A stretch of 64,000 nucleotides of DNA from JADLAT01 sp964348795 (GCA_964348795.1 CAYGDY010000007.1:1-64000); one strand, 5' to 3'; shown: positions 1-8,638, numbered from the stretch's first letter. Notes: generated by a model from the letters alone, not told the origin. Numbers and translations are program-made.

Positions 1-174
1 ATAGCAGGGTAGCTATGGTCGGAATAGATAACCGCTGAAAGCATCTAAGCGGGAAACTAGCCTCAATACCAGAACTCCCCATTAGAGCCGTGGAAGACTA
101 CCACGTTGATAGGAAGGATGTGGAAGACCAGCAATGGTTGAAGCTTACCTTTACTAATTGCTCGATTGGCTTGA
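1..174 (+). rRNA. rrl: 23S ribosomal RNA, 3' end (partial)
   Basis: The window opens inside 23S rRNA. The conserved 3'-terminal helices are readable: GCTGAAAGCATCTAAGCGGG at 36-55, a GTTGATAGGA-type segment near 104-116, and a TTTACTAATTGCTCGATTGG-type end near 150-170. The exact 3' end is approximate. About 145 bases without a tRNA separate it from the 5S gene. Confidence 0.95.
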
Positions 175-319
175 ATTCATCTTATGCAACGGTATTAAAG
201 GGTCGTTGCAGACGCGCGTAGTGGCAAGTCCACAGTGCGCTTTTGAAATAAGAGTATTCTTTGTTTTTTGTATTCTGATATTTGAAGATGTGCATTTTTT
301 CCTTTGTGGTTTTAGATGG

Positions 320-434
320 CTCGGTGGTTTTGGCAAGAGTGAAACACCCCATCCCATCCCGAACTGGACCGTGAAACCTCTTAGCGTCAATGGTACTGCG
401 TCTTAAGGCGTGGGAGAGTAGATCGCTGCCGAGT
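320..434 (+). rRNA. rrf: 5S ribosomal RNA
   Basis: The terminal helix is visible as CTCGG at 320-324 pairing with CCGAG at 429-433. Between them lie the conserved loop around CATCCCATCCCGAACTGG and the GGTACTGCGTC...GGGAGAGTAG segment typical of bacterial 5S rRNA. The length of about 115 nt and the position just downstream of 23S agree. No strong intrinsic terminator hairpin is seen in the 230 bases after it, only AT-rich DNA. Confidence 0.95.
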
Positions 435-675
435 CTTCTAAACCCACAATGAAGGCATATTTTTTATATTTTAAAGCTTGTTTTCATTTTTTCCAGAAAA
501 AATTAATGACTCTTTGCCGGCGTATGTTGCTGGTCCTTTTGCGCGGATACCTTGATAGGGTTTCGGATTTTTTTCTGAGGAGGGCGTATTTTTTTATAGT
601 CAGGCGTGATATACAACCTCCGCGAGGCCATTTTGGCTTTTATAATAAGAGGCGTTTTACTGTATGGAGCCCCAG

Positions 676-1530
676 ATGACAGATTCAATTAAGCACTATC
701 TTTTCACCCGTTTTAATGTGGCCTCTCCGGGCAAGGAACAGCCAATCCGGCTGAAGCCTGGTTGGTTGGATAAACGGTTTGATCTGTTTCGGGATTTGTG
801 TCTTCCAGGTGTAAAAAGTCAAACGGTCCAGAGTTTTGAGTGGATTGTGTTGTTTGATGAAGAGACACCGCAGGATTATAAAAATCTGATAGGGGCGCTC
901 CAGACTCTTTATCCCTTTACTGCGGAGTACACCAAGGCTTACGAGATGGATAAGATGGCCCCCGAAATTATTCACCGGAAGGGTGATAAAAAGGAGGGCT
1001 GGCTCCTGACGACGCGGCTTGATAGTGACGATGTGCTGGCCGTGGATTTTATGGAGCGGGTGTACGAGGCCATAAAACCTTTAAAGCGCCAGACGGTCAA
1101 TTTCGCCAATGGCGCAATTTTGGGGTTGTCCGAGAAAGCAACGGGTCTTTACACGACCCGTGATTTGAGCAACCCTTTTGGGTCTCTGCTTGAGCCCTAC
1201 ACTGACGATATTGTGACCATTTGGGAAAAACAGCATATCTACTACAAGGATATAGCACCTGTCATGCAAATCGAAGGGGTGCCTGGCTGGCTCCAGGTTG
1301 TACACGGTGTCAACGCCACGAACAGAATTAAGGGCTTGCGTATTCCCTTGAGCCGTTATGCTGATGTTTTCCCCTATATAAAGACCCTGTCGGCCGTGCA
1401 GAGCGAGAAAAAACAAGATATCACACTTGAGAATTTCACGTTGATTCCGTTACGGTATCTCTATGAAGTGGCGAGAGCCAGTGCCAAGGCGATCGTATTT
1501 TTTTTCAGGGGCCTGTTAAAAAAAATATAG
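676..1530 (+). CDS. Putative rhamnosyltransferase-like glycosyltransferase
   Basis: The protein has about 284 residues. An N-terminal HYLFTRFNV segment, a FEWIVLFDEETP strand and a DSDD acidic motif (the likely nucleotide-sugar/metal DxD site, around residues 115-118) match the family annotated as putative rhamnosyl transferase. It probably transfers a sugar from a nucleotide donor to a surface glycan; donor and acceptor are not evident. ATG 676 is chosen because GGAG lies 6 nt upstream; ATG 664 in the same frame is a possible earlier start. It is followed on the same strand by an oxygenase, two acyltransferases and an acyl ligase, so it reads as the first gene of a surface-polymer decoration cluster. 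The C-terminus is basic and hydrophobic (AIVFFFRGLLKKI), which could bind the membrane. Confidence 0.7.
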   Translation: MTDSIKHYLFTRFNVASPGKEQPIRLKPGWLDKRFDLFRDLCLPGVKSQTVQSFEWIVLFDEETPQDYKNLIGALQTLYPFTAEYTKAYEMDKMAPEIIHRKGDKKEGWLLTTRLDSDDVLAVDFMERVYEAIKPLKRQTVNFANGAILGLSEKATGLYTTRDLSNPFGSLLEPYTDDIVTIWEKQHIYYKDIAPVMQIEGVPGWLQVVHGVNATNRIKGLRIPLSRYADVFPYIKTLSAVQSEKKQDITLENFTLIPLRYLYEVARASAKAIVFFFRGLLKKI

Positions 1531-1610
1531 TTTTTTCATAAATAGAATGCTATAGACAGTCAGGTCGTATCAAGGGGGAACCTTTGGGCAGATTATGGAA
1601 GGATAAAAAA

Positions 1611-2408
1611 ATGAAAAAAGAATATGAAAAATATATATCGGTTGAAAATATTACAAAAGCGGCGAAAGGCTATCCAAAGGCAGAGCCTTTCGATCACTGC
1701 GTTGTCGAGAATTTTTTTACGCCTGAAATCGCCCAAACGCTGGCAGAAGAATTTCCGGCTTTTCACGATGATGTTTGGCATGAATATAATAATCCCATTG
1801 AAATCAAGCGCGTCAGCAACAACTGGAATACATTTGGCCCTTTGACTTACCGGATTTTCAATATTTTGAATGGCACTGACTTTGTAGAATTTCTCGGGGA
1901 GGCGCTTGGGATCGGCCCGCTATACTCTGACAGTGGTTTGAATGGTGGGGGGTGGCATATTCATCGTGCGGGCGGTAAGTTGAATACACATTTGGATTAT
2001 TCCATTCATCCGAAGCTTGGCCTTCAGCGCAAAGTGAATATTATTGTCTATATGAACCCCCGCTTCGAGGAATCCTGGGGCGGGACATTGGGATTGTGGA
2101 AGAGTTCAGTGGACGGGACGAAGCCAACGGATCTTGTAAAATCCGTTTGGCCGAAATTTAACCGCGCTATTATTTTCGATACAACGCAAGACAGCTGGCA
2201 TGGTTTGCCTGAACCTGTAGCCTGTCCCGAGACTGAGGCGCGCAAAAGTCTGGCAGTTTATTATTTGGTAACCCCGCCAGCGCAGGTTGATCAACGGGGA
2301 AAGGCCTTGTTTGCTCCCTCAAAAGGGCAGGAAAACGATCAGGACGTTTTGGATCTGATCAAAAAACGGGCTGATGTCAGAACCGCCAAGGAAGTTTATA
2401 AGGGGTAA
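1611..2408 (+). CDS. 2OG-Fe(II) dioxygenase family protein
   Basis: The protein has about 265 residues with the double-stranded beta-helix signature of 2-oxoglutarate/Fe(II) oxygenases: an HLDYS iron-binding H-x-D, a distal histidine in DSWHGLP, and a downstream arginine in RKSLAVYYL that would hold 2-oxoglutarate. Related proteins are often found in glycan and lipid modification clusters, where they hydroxylate small or carrier-bound substrates; the substrate here is unknown. ATG 1611 has GGAAGGA 7 nt upstream. A TTG at 1584 with AAGGGGG upstream would add nine residues and cannot be excluded. Its neighbours are a glycosyltransferase upstream and two O-acyltransferases downstream on the same strand. 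Confidence 0.75.
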   Translation: MKKEYEKYISVENITKAAKGYPKAEPFDHCVVENFFTPEIAQTLAEEFPAFHDDVWHEYNNPIEIKRVSNNWNTFGPLTYRIFNILNGTDFVEFLGEALGIGPLYSDSGLNGGGWHIHRAGGKLNTHLDYSIHPKLGLQRKVNIIVYMNPRFEESWGGTLGLWKSSVDGTKPTDLVKSVWPKFNRAIIFDTTQDSWHGLPEPVACPETEARKSLAVYYLVTPPAQVDQRGKALFAPSKGQENDQDVLDLIKKRADVRTAKEVYKG

Positions 2409-2506
2409 TAGGTCTGTTTTCTTGGGGGGGTGGGGTGTGATTTGGGTAGACAGGCCCCCTCCTGTTCTGCTGTGTTGCTTTGCGGTATCATTAAGGGCTT
2501 GGGCGC

Positions 2507-3496
2507 GTGAGACTTCAGTTTATCAATAATCTCAGAGGAATTGCCATACTTCTGGTCATGTTGGCCCATGCCTACGCATCTACGCCCGGGAATGAGGCTT
2601 GGAGTCTCGACATGGTCCATATTTTGGCGGACAATAGCACGATTTTATTTGTGGTCGTGGCGGGCTATTTGTTTACGCTCTCCACAGCACAATTCCGATA
2701 CGTTCCGTATCTGATAAACAAAGTGCAGTCTGTTTTGCTTCCCTACCTGATTCTCACGACACCGGCGGCGTTGCTCTACGTTTTCAAGATCAAAACCAAT
2801 CACTGGTGGGTGGATATGGACTGGTTCTACAGTCTTAACCCCGTTGTGCAGTATCTTTACATGATGGGAACGGGTGCGCATTTGGGCCCGCTGTGGTTTA
2901 TCCCGATGATTGTCCTGTTCTACCTGCTCAGTCCGGCATGGATCGGGATTCAAAAGGCCGGTCTTTTGCGGATGGCGTTCTTTGGGGCTTTGATTGTTGG
3001 TGTCTATGTGGGGCGACCGTTGGTGAATAACAATCCCTTTTGGGCCTTTTGGTTCTTTTTGCCGGCTTATCTTCTGGGCATGGTGTTGGCGGAATGTCCC
3101 GATTGGTACGAGAAATTCTCTGCCAAGAGTGCTGTGTATTTACCGGCTTTTTTTGTCTGCATGTATGGGACTTATGCCGTTATAGACATGAATGACCATC
3201 TGGATCTTCTCTTCAAATTATTGATGAGTGTCCTCCTAATGGCTTTTTGTAAACAATATGCCAGCCGGAAGCTCGTATGGCTGGATTTGTTTGGCCGACT
3301 CAGTTTCTTTTTGTTTTTCGTGCATGGGTATGTCGCGGGTGTTTTACGATTGCTGTATCAAAGAGGCGATATTCCCTTTACCGGTCTTGCGCCGGTTCTG
3401 GGTATTTTTGTGGTTATTGTTGTGGCTTCGGTGCTCAGCTATATTCCTGCAAAAATGCTATTGCGCAAGCATAGTAAATACGTACTGGGGGCTTGA
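2507..3496 (+). CDS. Membrane O-acyltransferase (acyltransferase family 3), first copy
   Basis: The protein has 329 residues and about ten hydrophobic segments. The first helix carries INNLRGIAILLVMLAHAY, the family-3 acyltransferase signature with the helix-1 histidine. LGPLWFIPMIVLFYLLSP is a second typical motif. Such proteins move acetyl or acyl groups across the inner membrane onto sugars of LPS, capsule or exopolysaccharide. The start is GTG 2507 with AAGGG upstream. The next acyltransferase gene begins at its stop codon, so the two are probably translated from one mRNA. The overall style resembles fucose O-acetylase-like proteins. Confidence 0.85.
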   Translation: MRLQFINNLRGIAILLVMLAHAYASTPGNEAWSLDMVHILADNSTILFVVVAGYLFTLSTAQFRYVPYLINKVQSVLLPYLILTTPAALLYVFKIKTNHWWVDMDWFYSLNPVVQYLYMMGTGAHLGPLWFIPMIVLFYLLSPAWIGIQKAGLLRMAFFGALIVGVYVGRPLVNNNPFWAFWFFLPAYLLGMVLAECPDWYEKFSAKSAVYLPAFFVCMYGTYAVIDMNDHLDLLFKLLMSVLLMAFCKQYASRKLVWLDLFGRLSFFLFFVHGYVAGVLRLLYQRGDIPFTGLAPVLGIFVVIVVASVLSYIPAKMLLRKHSKYVLGA

Positions 3497-3501
3497 AGGG
3501 C

Positions 3502-4494
3502 ATGGAGAAAACGCAAAAAATTACATGGGCTGAGAATGCCAAGGCCATTGCGATGTATCTGGTGGTACTGGGGCATTTCAAGTTTTTGTCGGCGCCTTTT
3601 GAAAATGTGATCTATGCGTTTCATCTGCCGCTCTTTTTGTTTATGACGGGATTTTTGCTCTCGGCGCGTTTTGTGCTGGCTGATCTGAGGGGGGTTTTTG
3701 CCAAACATATCGGGCCCTATTTGCGTGCCTATGTGTTTTTCGCCCTTGTGTCCAGTGTCCTTTGGTATGTCCTGTTTGCGGGGCAGAGAACTCTGGTGGT
3801 TGCGGGTTCGCTTCTTTTGGGGATCGTAACGGGCGCTAAGGGATGGGATGACTATATGATCCATAATAATCATCCCCTCTGGTATTTTCCGTTTTTGATT
3901 ACATCGTTGATTGTTGTGTATGGTGTTTTGAAACTGCCTCCCCTCTTTCGTTGGATTGCCGTTATGGCGTATTGTCTGGTGAGCTTGAATATCTTTTATC
4001 CCCGTATGCCATGGTGTATGGATATTGCGGGTATCGGGGTGTTTTTTATTGTTTCAGGGTATGAAATCCGGACACGGTTTGGAAACTTAAATACGGTACT
4101 GCAAAAGAAATTTTGGATCATTTTAGCCCCTGTGTTGTTTGTGGTCTTGCTATGGGGTGTGCAGGCGAATGGTCACACCAATATTAACAAGGCGGAATTC
4201 GGGATTTCCAACCTGCTCTATCTGGCCAATGCCATGGCGGGGATTGCTCTGATTCTTGTGCTGGCCCGTGCCTTGCCAGTGACGCGGCTTGCGGGGCTGA
4301 TCTCAAAGCATACGCTTGTAATTTTTTGCACCCACATTTATGTGGTGAAGGTGTTCAACAAATTCCCCTATCCTACGGGGGATCTCATGCAGACTATGAC
4401 ATCTGCGCTTTATGCGCTCGTGGTGCTCGGTGTGTGTCTGGCTCTTTCTTTGGTGGTGGACCCTGTACTGAAGCGGTATGTGCTAAGGAAATAA
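3502..4494 (+). CDS. Membrane O-acyltransferase (fucose 4-O-acetylase-like), second copy
   Basis: The protein has 330 residues. WAENAKAIAMYLVVLGH at the N-terminus and YAFHLPLFLFMTGFLLSAR after it match the NolL/fucose 4-O-acetylase branch of acyltransferase family 3, with about ten membrane helices. ATG 3502 is used; a TTG at 3493 overlapping the previous stop is the alternative. Similarity to its upstream neighbour is limited to the family motifs, so the two enzymes probably acylate different positions or substrates rather than being a recent duplication. The acyl ligase-carrier gene follows after 2 bases, which suggests that one or both acyltransferases could take an acyl group from that carrier instead of acetyl-CoA. 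Confidence 0.85.
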   Translation: MEKTQKITWAENAKAIAMYLVVLGHFKFLSAPFENVIYAFHLPLFLFMTGFLLSARFVLADLRGVFAKHIGPYLRAYVFFALVSSVLWYVLFAGQRTLVVAGSLLLGIVTGAKGWDDYMIHNNHPLWYFPFLITSLIVVYGVLKLPPLFRWIAVMAYCLVSLNIFYPRMPWCMDIAGIGVFFIVSGYEIRTRFGNLNTVLQKKFWIILAPVLFVVLLWGVQANGHTNINKAEFGISNLLYLANAMAGIALILVLARALPVTRLAGLISKHTLVIFCTHIYVVKVFNKFPYPTGDLMQTMTSALYALVVLGVCLALSLVVDPVLKRYVLRK

Positions 4495-4496
4495 CG

Positions 4497-6161
4497 GTGA
4501 CGACGATGTTTTTTGAAAATCTGGATCAATGGGGGGATAGGGTTGCCGTGATAGACGCGGCAGATGGAAAAAGGCTCACCTATCGGGATTTGGAAACGCA
4601 GGTCAATGCGCGGATTGCGGTACTTGGTGCGTCCCGAAAATTGATTTTTATCGCGGCCCAAAACACTCCCCAAGTGATCGTGGATTATTTGGCGGCTCTG
4701 AGAGGCGGGCATGTGGTGCATTTGCTGGAGTCATTGTCCGATGCAAAAGCGCAGGCATTGATAGAAGGTTATGGGCCTAATCTTTTGATTTCTGGCAATG
4801 GTGAGATTCAGAGCTATAACCCTGCGTCGGTGACGTTGCATCCTGATTTGGCGTTGTTGCTTTCGACCTCGGGGTCTACAGGGTCTGCCAAATTTGTGAA
4901 ATTATCGCACAAGAATATCCACTCCAATGCTGTGGCGATAGCCGAATATCTGGCGCTTGCGCCAGAGGATCGGGCCTTGTCACATTTAAAACTTCATTAT
5001 TCCTACGGGATTTCTATTTTGAATTCTCATCTGGTGGCGGGGGCGGCTCTCATCTTGACCCATCACAGCATTATAGAGCCGCCGTTCTGGCTGGATTTGA
5101 AACAGTTTGAGGCCACCAGTTTTGCGGGTGTACCTTACACGTTTGAAACGCTTCTCCACACGGGGTTTGATATCAAGAATTACCCCAGCCTGAAATACAT
5201 CACACAGGCAGGAGGCAAACTGGAGGCCAATCTGGTCAAGCGCTTTGCCGAGCAAGTGAACGCGCACGGTGTAAAATTTTTTGTCATGTATGGCCAGACC
5301 GAAGCGGCCCCGCGTATTTCCTATTTACCACCTGAACTCGCGGTGTATTATCCTGGCACGATTGGGCGGGCCATTCCAGGCGGACGGTTGCTTCTGGTGG
5401 ATGAGCAAGGGCAGGAAATTCTGGCCGAAGATCTTTCGGGCGAACTGGCCTATGAGGGGCCGAACGTCATGATGGGTTACGCCGAGCGCCCAGGGGAGCT
5501 GTCCACGGATGAAACGCCCGATCGGTTATTGACTGGTGATATTGCCTTCCGGACGGCGCATGAGCTCTTTACGATTACGGGTCGCACAAAACGCTTTGTA
5601 AAACCTTTTGGCTTGCGGGTAAATCTGGATGAAATCCAGAGCACTGTAAAGCAGACCCATTCTCAAAGCGCTGTCACGGGAGATGACAAGGGCATTGTCA
5701 TTGCGCTTGAAGGGCGGGATTCTGGTCCGGCGGCCTCTTCTGTCTTGCTGAAATCCCTTGTGGAACGGTATGGGCTTCCCGAGACGCTGTTTAAGGTTGT
5801 TTGGTATGAAGCCTTGCCCCTACTGCCCAGTGGAAAATACGATTTTAAAATTATTTTGGAAAATACAAAAGAGCCCGTCAAAAAGCCAACGTTTCTGGGC
5901 CGTATATTGAAGACAATTTCCAATGTTTTGGAGTTGGAAACACCGGAACGGGATAGTATCCTTGAATTGTACCGGACCGTTCTGGCAAACCAAAACATTC
6001 TGCCATACGAGAGCTTTGATACGCTTCAGGCCGATTCCCTCTCCTTTGTGTCACTGTCTGTGGGGTTGGAGGAATGTTTGGGACCCTGTTTGCCGTCCGA
6101 TTGGCAAAGTCGTTCCATTCAAGATCTTGAAGAGCTCTATAAAACAGTCCGTTTCGGGTAG
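4497..6161 (+). CDS. Acyl-AMP ligase fused to a C-terminal acyl carrier domain
   Basis: The protein has about 554 residues. The adenylation domain carries the phosphate loop LLSTSGSTGSAKFVKLSH, an FVMYGQTEAAPR motif (A5), and RLLTGDIAF/GRTKRFVKPFGLRV (A7-A8), ending with LPSGKYDFK (A10-like lysine). The last ~80 residues contain DSLSFVSLSVGLEE, the serine site for 4'-phosphopantetheine of a carrier protein. It should activate a carboxylic acid as acyl-AMP and load it onto its own carrier. GTG 4497 has AAGGA 7 nt upstream; ATG 4506 is the alternative. No thioesterase, ketosynthase or phosphopantetheinyl transferase is nearby. With two membrane acyltransferases just upstream, the likely role is to supply an activated acyl group for surface decoration; this is inference. 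Confidence 0.8.
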   Translation: MTTMFFENLDQWGDRVAVIDAADGKRLTYRDLETQVNARIAVLGASRKLIFIAAQNTPQVIVDYLAALRGGHVVHLLESLSDAKAQALIEGYGPNLLISGNGEIQSYNPASVTLHPDLALLLSTSGSTGSAKFVKLSHKNIHSNAVAIAEYLALAPEDRALSHLKLHYSYGISILNSHLVAGAALILTHHSIIEPPFWLDLKQFEATSFAGVPYTFETLLHTGFDIKNYPSLKYITQAGGKLEANLVKRFAEQVNAHGVKFFVMYGQTEAAPRISYLPPELAVYYPGTIGRAIPGGRLLLVDEQGQEILAEDLSGELAYEGPNVMMGYAERPGELSTDETPDRLLTGDIAFRTAHELFTITGRTKRFVKPFGLRVNLDEIQSTVKQTHSQSAVTGDDKGIVIALEGRDSGPAASSVLLKSLVERYGLPETLFKVVWYEALPLLPSGKYDFKIILENTKEPVKKPTFLGRILKTISNVLELETPERDSILELYRTVLANQNILPYESFDTLQADSLSFVSLSVGLEECLGPCLPSDWQSRSIQDLEELYKTVRFG

Positions 6162-6169
6162 AAAAACGC

Positions 6170-7069
6170 TCACGCGTCCTGTGGTCCCCATTTTGTGCCG
6201 TGCAGATCGATTTCCACGAAGTCCTGATGTTCGAGCGCTGTAAGAAGGCGGGTTTTATCGGAGTCTATTGTAAAAAGTTTCAGGCAGTTTTGTGTGATAA
6301 AGGTTTCTTGCGCGGCGCGGTGAAGCCATGCGATCAGACCGTCAAATTGTCTGTCCGTGTTCAGCAGGCCAATAGGGCGCTTGTGTTTTCCAAGCTGTTT
6401 CAGGCCCATGGCGCAAATCCCGTAATAGGTATTTTCGATGGTCGCTTTGTCGAGAATGATGGGCTCTTCGGTGTTGCGCACAATCTCGTCTTCGAAATGC
6501 GGGTAATGCTTATGGACGATATTGGGAATTGAAGGGGGGGGCCACAGAGCGATTTTTTCAAAAATGTCCTCGATGTTTTGGGCGAGAATCAGGTAAGCGG
6601 GATCAAAATCTGGTAAGGCGTACAAATACGGGATCAGGGCATCCCAATAGCCTGCGATATTCACAAGAACCAGAGGCTTAGTGTGAAGTTTCTGATACCC
6701 CCAATACAGGATTTCCAGACTTTCATCCAGTGTGCCAAACCCGCCTGGAAGCGCAATAATCGCGTCGGCCATCAGGAACATTTCTTTTTTCCGGTCGGAG
6801 AGTTCGTTGACCAGAATGGTTTTCGACAGTCCGCCGAGAATGCGTTCGCTGTCCTTGATTTTTTTCGGGATAATGCCTGTGACGTGTCCGTCATATGCGA
6901 GGGCTGATTTGGCCAACAATCCCATGAGGCCTGCGTCCATCCCGCCATAAACCAGTTTTTTTCCGTGTTGGGCAATCATTTTCCCGAGTTGTACCGCACT
7001 GTTTTGAAAGACAGGGGCGGCGTGTCCCGAAGAACCGAGATAAACAGTGAGCATATGGAGGGTATTCAT
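6170..7069 (-). CDS. LOG-family nucleoside-monophosphate phosphoribohydrolase with a degenerate second half-domain
   Basis: The protein has 299 residues, where LOG proteins usually have about 180-200. Residues 1-175 form a complete LOG Rossmann domain with GGMDAGLMG near 42-50 and the catalytic PGGFGTLDE at 108-116. Family members cleave the N-glycosidic bond of nucleoside 5'-monophosphates (cytokinin riboside 5'-monophosphate phosphoribohydrolase). Residues ~205-285 repeat the second half of the same fold: KRPIGLLNTDRQFDGLI at 230-246 parallels KPLVLVNIAGYWDALI at 131-146. The catalytic motif in this repeat has degenerated to DKATIEN. A run of eight C on the coding strand (6534-6541) encodes the linker WPPPSIP. 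The start overlaps the pabC stop as ATGA, so translation is probably coupled. Confidence 0.85.
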   Translation of the reverse strand: MNTLHMLTVYLGSSGHAAPVFQNSAVQLGKMIAQHGKKLVYGGMDAGLMGLLAKSALAYDGHVTGIIPKKIKDSERILGGLSKTILVNELSDRKKEMFLMADAIIALPGGFGTLDESLEILYWGYQKLHTKPLVLVNIAGYWDALIPYLYALPDFDPAYLILAQNIEDIFEKIALWPPPSIPNIVHKHYPHFEDEIVRNTEEPIILDKATIENTYYGICAMGLKQLGKHKRPIGLLNTDRQFDGLIAWLHRAAQETFITQNCLKLFTIDSDKTRLLTALEHQDFVEIDLHGTKWGPQDA

Positions 7070-7869
7070 GTGAGGTGAAAATCCTTCGGGATCATAAGGG
7101 AAGGTGGAGGAAGATTCCGGTTATTCAAACGGGTAACTGGCACGCACCCCCTGAGGGAGTTGAGGAGATAAAAGCCTTGTGCGTTTTTCAAGTCTTCCGG
7201 CGTAAAACTCTTTTCGGCAACAGTGTATTTTTGCATGAGCAAGGTCCGTGTCACACCATTCTGACAGCCGTCTGTGAGGGGGGGGGTCAAAAGCGCACCA
7301 TCCTGCACAACGATAATATTTGCGGTGGTGGCGCAGGCCAAAGTCCCGCGATTGTTGAGCATAAAGGCTTCGTTTGCGCCGTGTTCTCTGGCTTCCTTCA
7401 AAGCCAGAATATTGTCACCGTAATGCGCCCCTTTGATTTGGGAGAGTGGAGAGCCTTCATTGCGCCGGACTGTTCGGGTGATGATGGCGTCAACAGGGGT
7501 GTTCGGGATATGAAGGGGCAGGGCGCGCATGAGGATGTGCGGGGTGGGTGGTTCGGGCGAGCGGATACCGTTGCCGGATTCTCCGCCGGTTACGAGGGTA
7601 TTGAAGGCGTAGTCGCCCTTTAGAAAATCATTGCGGTTGAGAAGGGCATAAGCGGCGTCTTCCAGTGTTTGCGGGCTGGGCGGGGTCCAGTTTCCCCAAA
7701 ACAGGCGGGCGTTTTTGAGAAGTTTTTCAAAATGCAAGGGCGCGTGATAGAGATGCCCGTCCCTGACCCGCATCGTATTGAAAAGACCTTCTCCCAGACG
7801 CAGGCGGTCGTGCACCGTTAAAACAGGGCCATCGTCCTTGAATACACCATTATGCCAGATCAGGGCCAT
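7066..7869 (-). CDS. pabC: Aminodeoxychorismate lyase (class IV aminotransferase fold)
   Basis: This is a PLP-dependent class IV protein that would release pyruvate from 4-amino-4-deoxychorismate to give 4-aminobenzoate for folate synthesis. The core motif IKGAHYGDNILALKEA holds the candidate PLP lysine, followed by EAFMLNNRGTLACATTANI and GCQNGVTR. Because branched-chain and D-amino-acid aminotransferases share this fold, the assignment rests partly on the adjacent pabA-like gene. ATG 7869 begins the conserved MALIWHNG segment; an upstream ATG at 7905 would overlap pabA further. The gene overlaps the pabA end by about 10 nt and ends in an ATGA overlap with the LOG gene. A run of nine C on the coding strand (7278-7286) falls in the TPPLTDG motif. 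Confidence 0.8.
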   Translation of the reverse strand: MALIWHNGVFKDDGPVLTVHDRLRLGEGLFNTMRVRDGHLYHAPLHFEKLLKNARLFWGNWTPPSPQTLEDAAYALLNRNDFLKGDYAFNTLVTGGESGNGIRSPEPPTPHILMRALPLHIPNTPVDAIITRTVRRNEGSPLSQIKGAHYGDNILALKEAREHGANEAFMLNNRGTLACATTANIIVVQDGALLTPPLTDGCQNGVTRTLLMQKYTVAEKSFTPEDLKNAQGFYLLNSLRGCVPVTRLNNRNLPPPSLMIPKDFHLT

Positions 7870-8471
7870 GAAACCATGCTTTGTGGGCGGGGGGCGGAAT
7901 GCCATTGCCGGCTAATGTGAACAAAATTCCGGACAAGATCAAGCCCCTGATCGGTGAGCAGGGATTCGGGATGGAACTGCACCCCGTAAACCGGATGGGA
8001 GGGGTGATAGAATGCCATGATGTCTCCGTCTGTCGTGCGGGCATTGACCTGAAGCCGTGTGGTTTCTGGTAAATCTACAATCAGCGAGTGATACCGTCCC
8101 ACATTCATCGGGGAGGGGAGATCCGTGAAAACACCCATCCCGTCATGATGAAGGACACTGGCTTTGCCATGGATGGGCGCACGTGCGCGCAGGGTTTCGC
8201 CGCCATAGGCTTCTCCGATGCATTGATGCCCAAGACATACCCCAAACACCGGCATTTTGGGGCCGAGGGTTTTTATGGCCTGTACGCAAATGCCAGCCTC
8301 TGCCGGAGAGCATGGTCCAGGCGAGAGGATGAGGCCTTCGGGGGCGAGAGAGTCTATGTCCGCAATTGAAAGGGCATCGTTCCGGACAATCTCGATAGCG
8401 GCCCCTGCGAGAATAAAATAGCGGGCCAGATTATGAACGAACGAATCATAGTTATCGATCATCAGGAACAT
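7860..8471 (-). CDS. pabA: Aminodeoxychorismate/anthranilate synthase glutamine amidotransferase subunit
   Basis: This 203-residue class I glutamine amidotransferase supplies ammonia to a chorismate-using partner. It has the nucleophile in GVCLGHQ (Cys79) and the His-Glu pair in QFHPES (His167, Glu169), plus LSPGPCSP and the N-terminal IDNYDSFVHNL of the TrpG/PabA family. The catalytic component I (pabB or trpE) is not in the window. The downstream pabC-like gene favours the folate branch over tryptophan synthesis, although TrpG and PabA can be one shared protein. It is divergent from lpxC across a 167-bp intergenic region. Confidence 0.85.
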   Translation of the reverse strand: MFLMIDNYDSFVHNLARYFILAGAAIEIVRNDALSIADIDSLAPEGLILSPGPCSPAEAGICVQAIKTLGPKMPVFGVCLGHQCIGEAYGGETLRARAPIHGKASVLHHDGMGVFTDLPSPMNVGRYHSLIVDLPETTRLQVNARTTDGDIMAFYHPSHPVYGVQFHPESLLTDQGLDLVRNFVHISRQWHSAPRPQSMVSWP

Positions 8472-8551
8472 GCGCCTAATATGATCTCAAAATCACTGGA
8501 AAAGCAAGCTGGAAAGGTGGTTTAGGGCTATCGGCGTGAAAGGTATTGCTT

Positions 8552-8566
8552 GTAACAAAGCGTAAC
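8552..8566. promoter_or_regulatory. Direct repeat GTAAC-N5-GTAAC, possible response-regulator site
   Basis: GTAAC at 8552-8556 and 8562-8566 are spaced exactly one helical turn apart, between the divergent pabA and lpxC genes. Tandem half-sites at 10-bp spacing are usual for OmpR/PhoB-type regulators. Which regulator binds, and which gene it serves, is not shown. Confidence 0.3.
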
Positions 8567-8638
8567 GCAAATGTGATTCGTACAGGACTCGGGGATTTTC
8601 TATAGTGGAGGCTGTGGAATGAAAGAGGATATTATATT

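Noticed and set aside
158..679. Short open frames over the 5S gene and the following AT-rich spacer
   Set aside because: They run through the rRNA and spacer and lack ribosome sites or protein-like composition.
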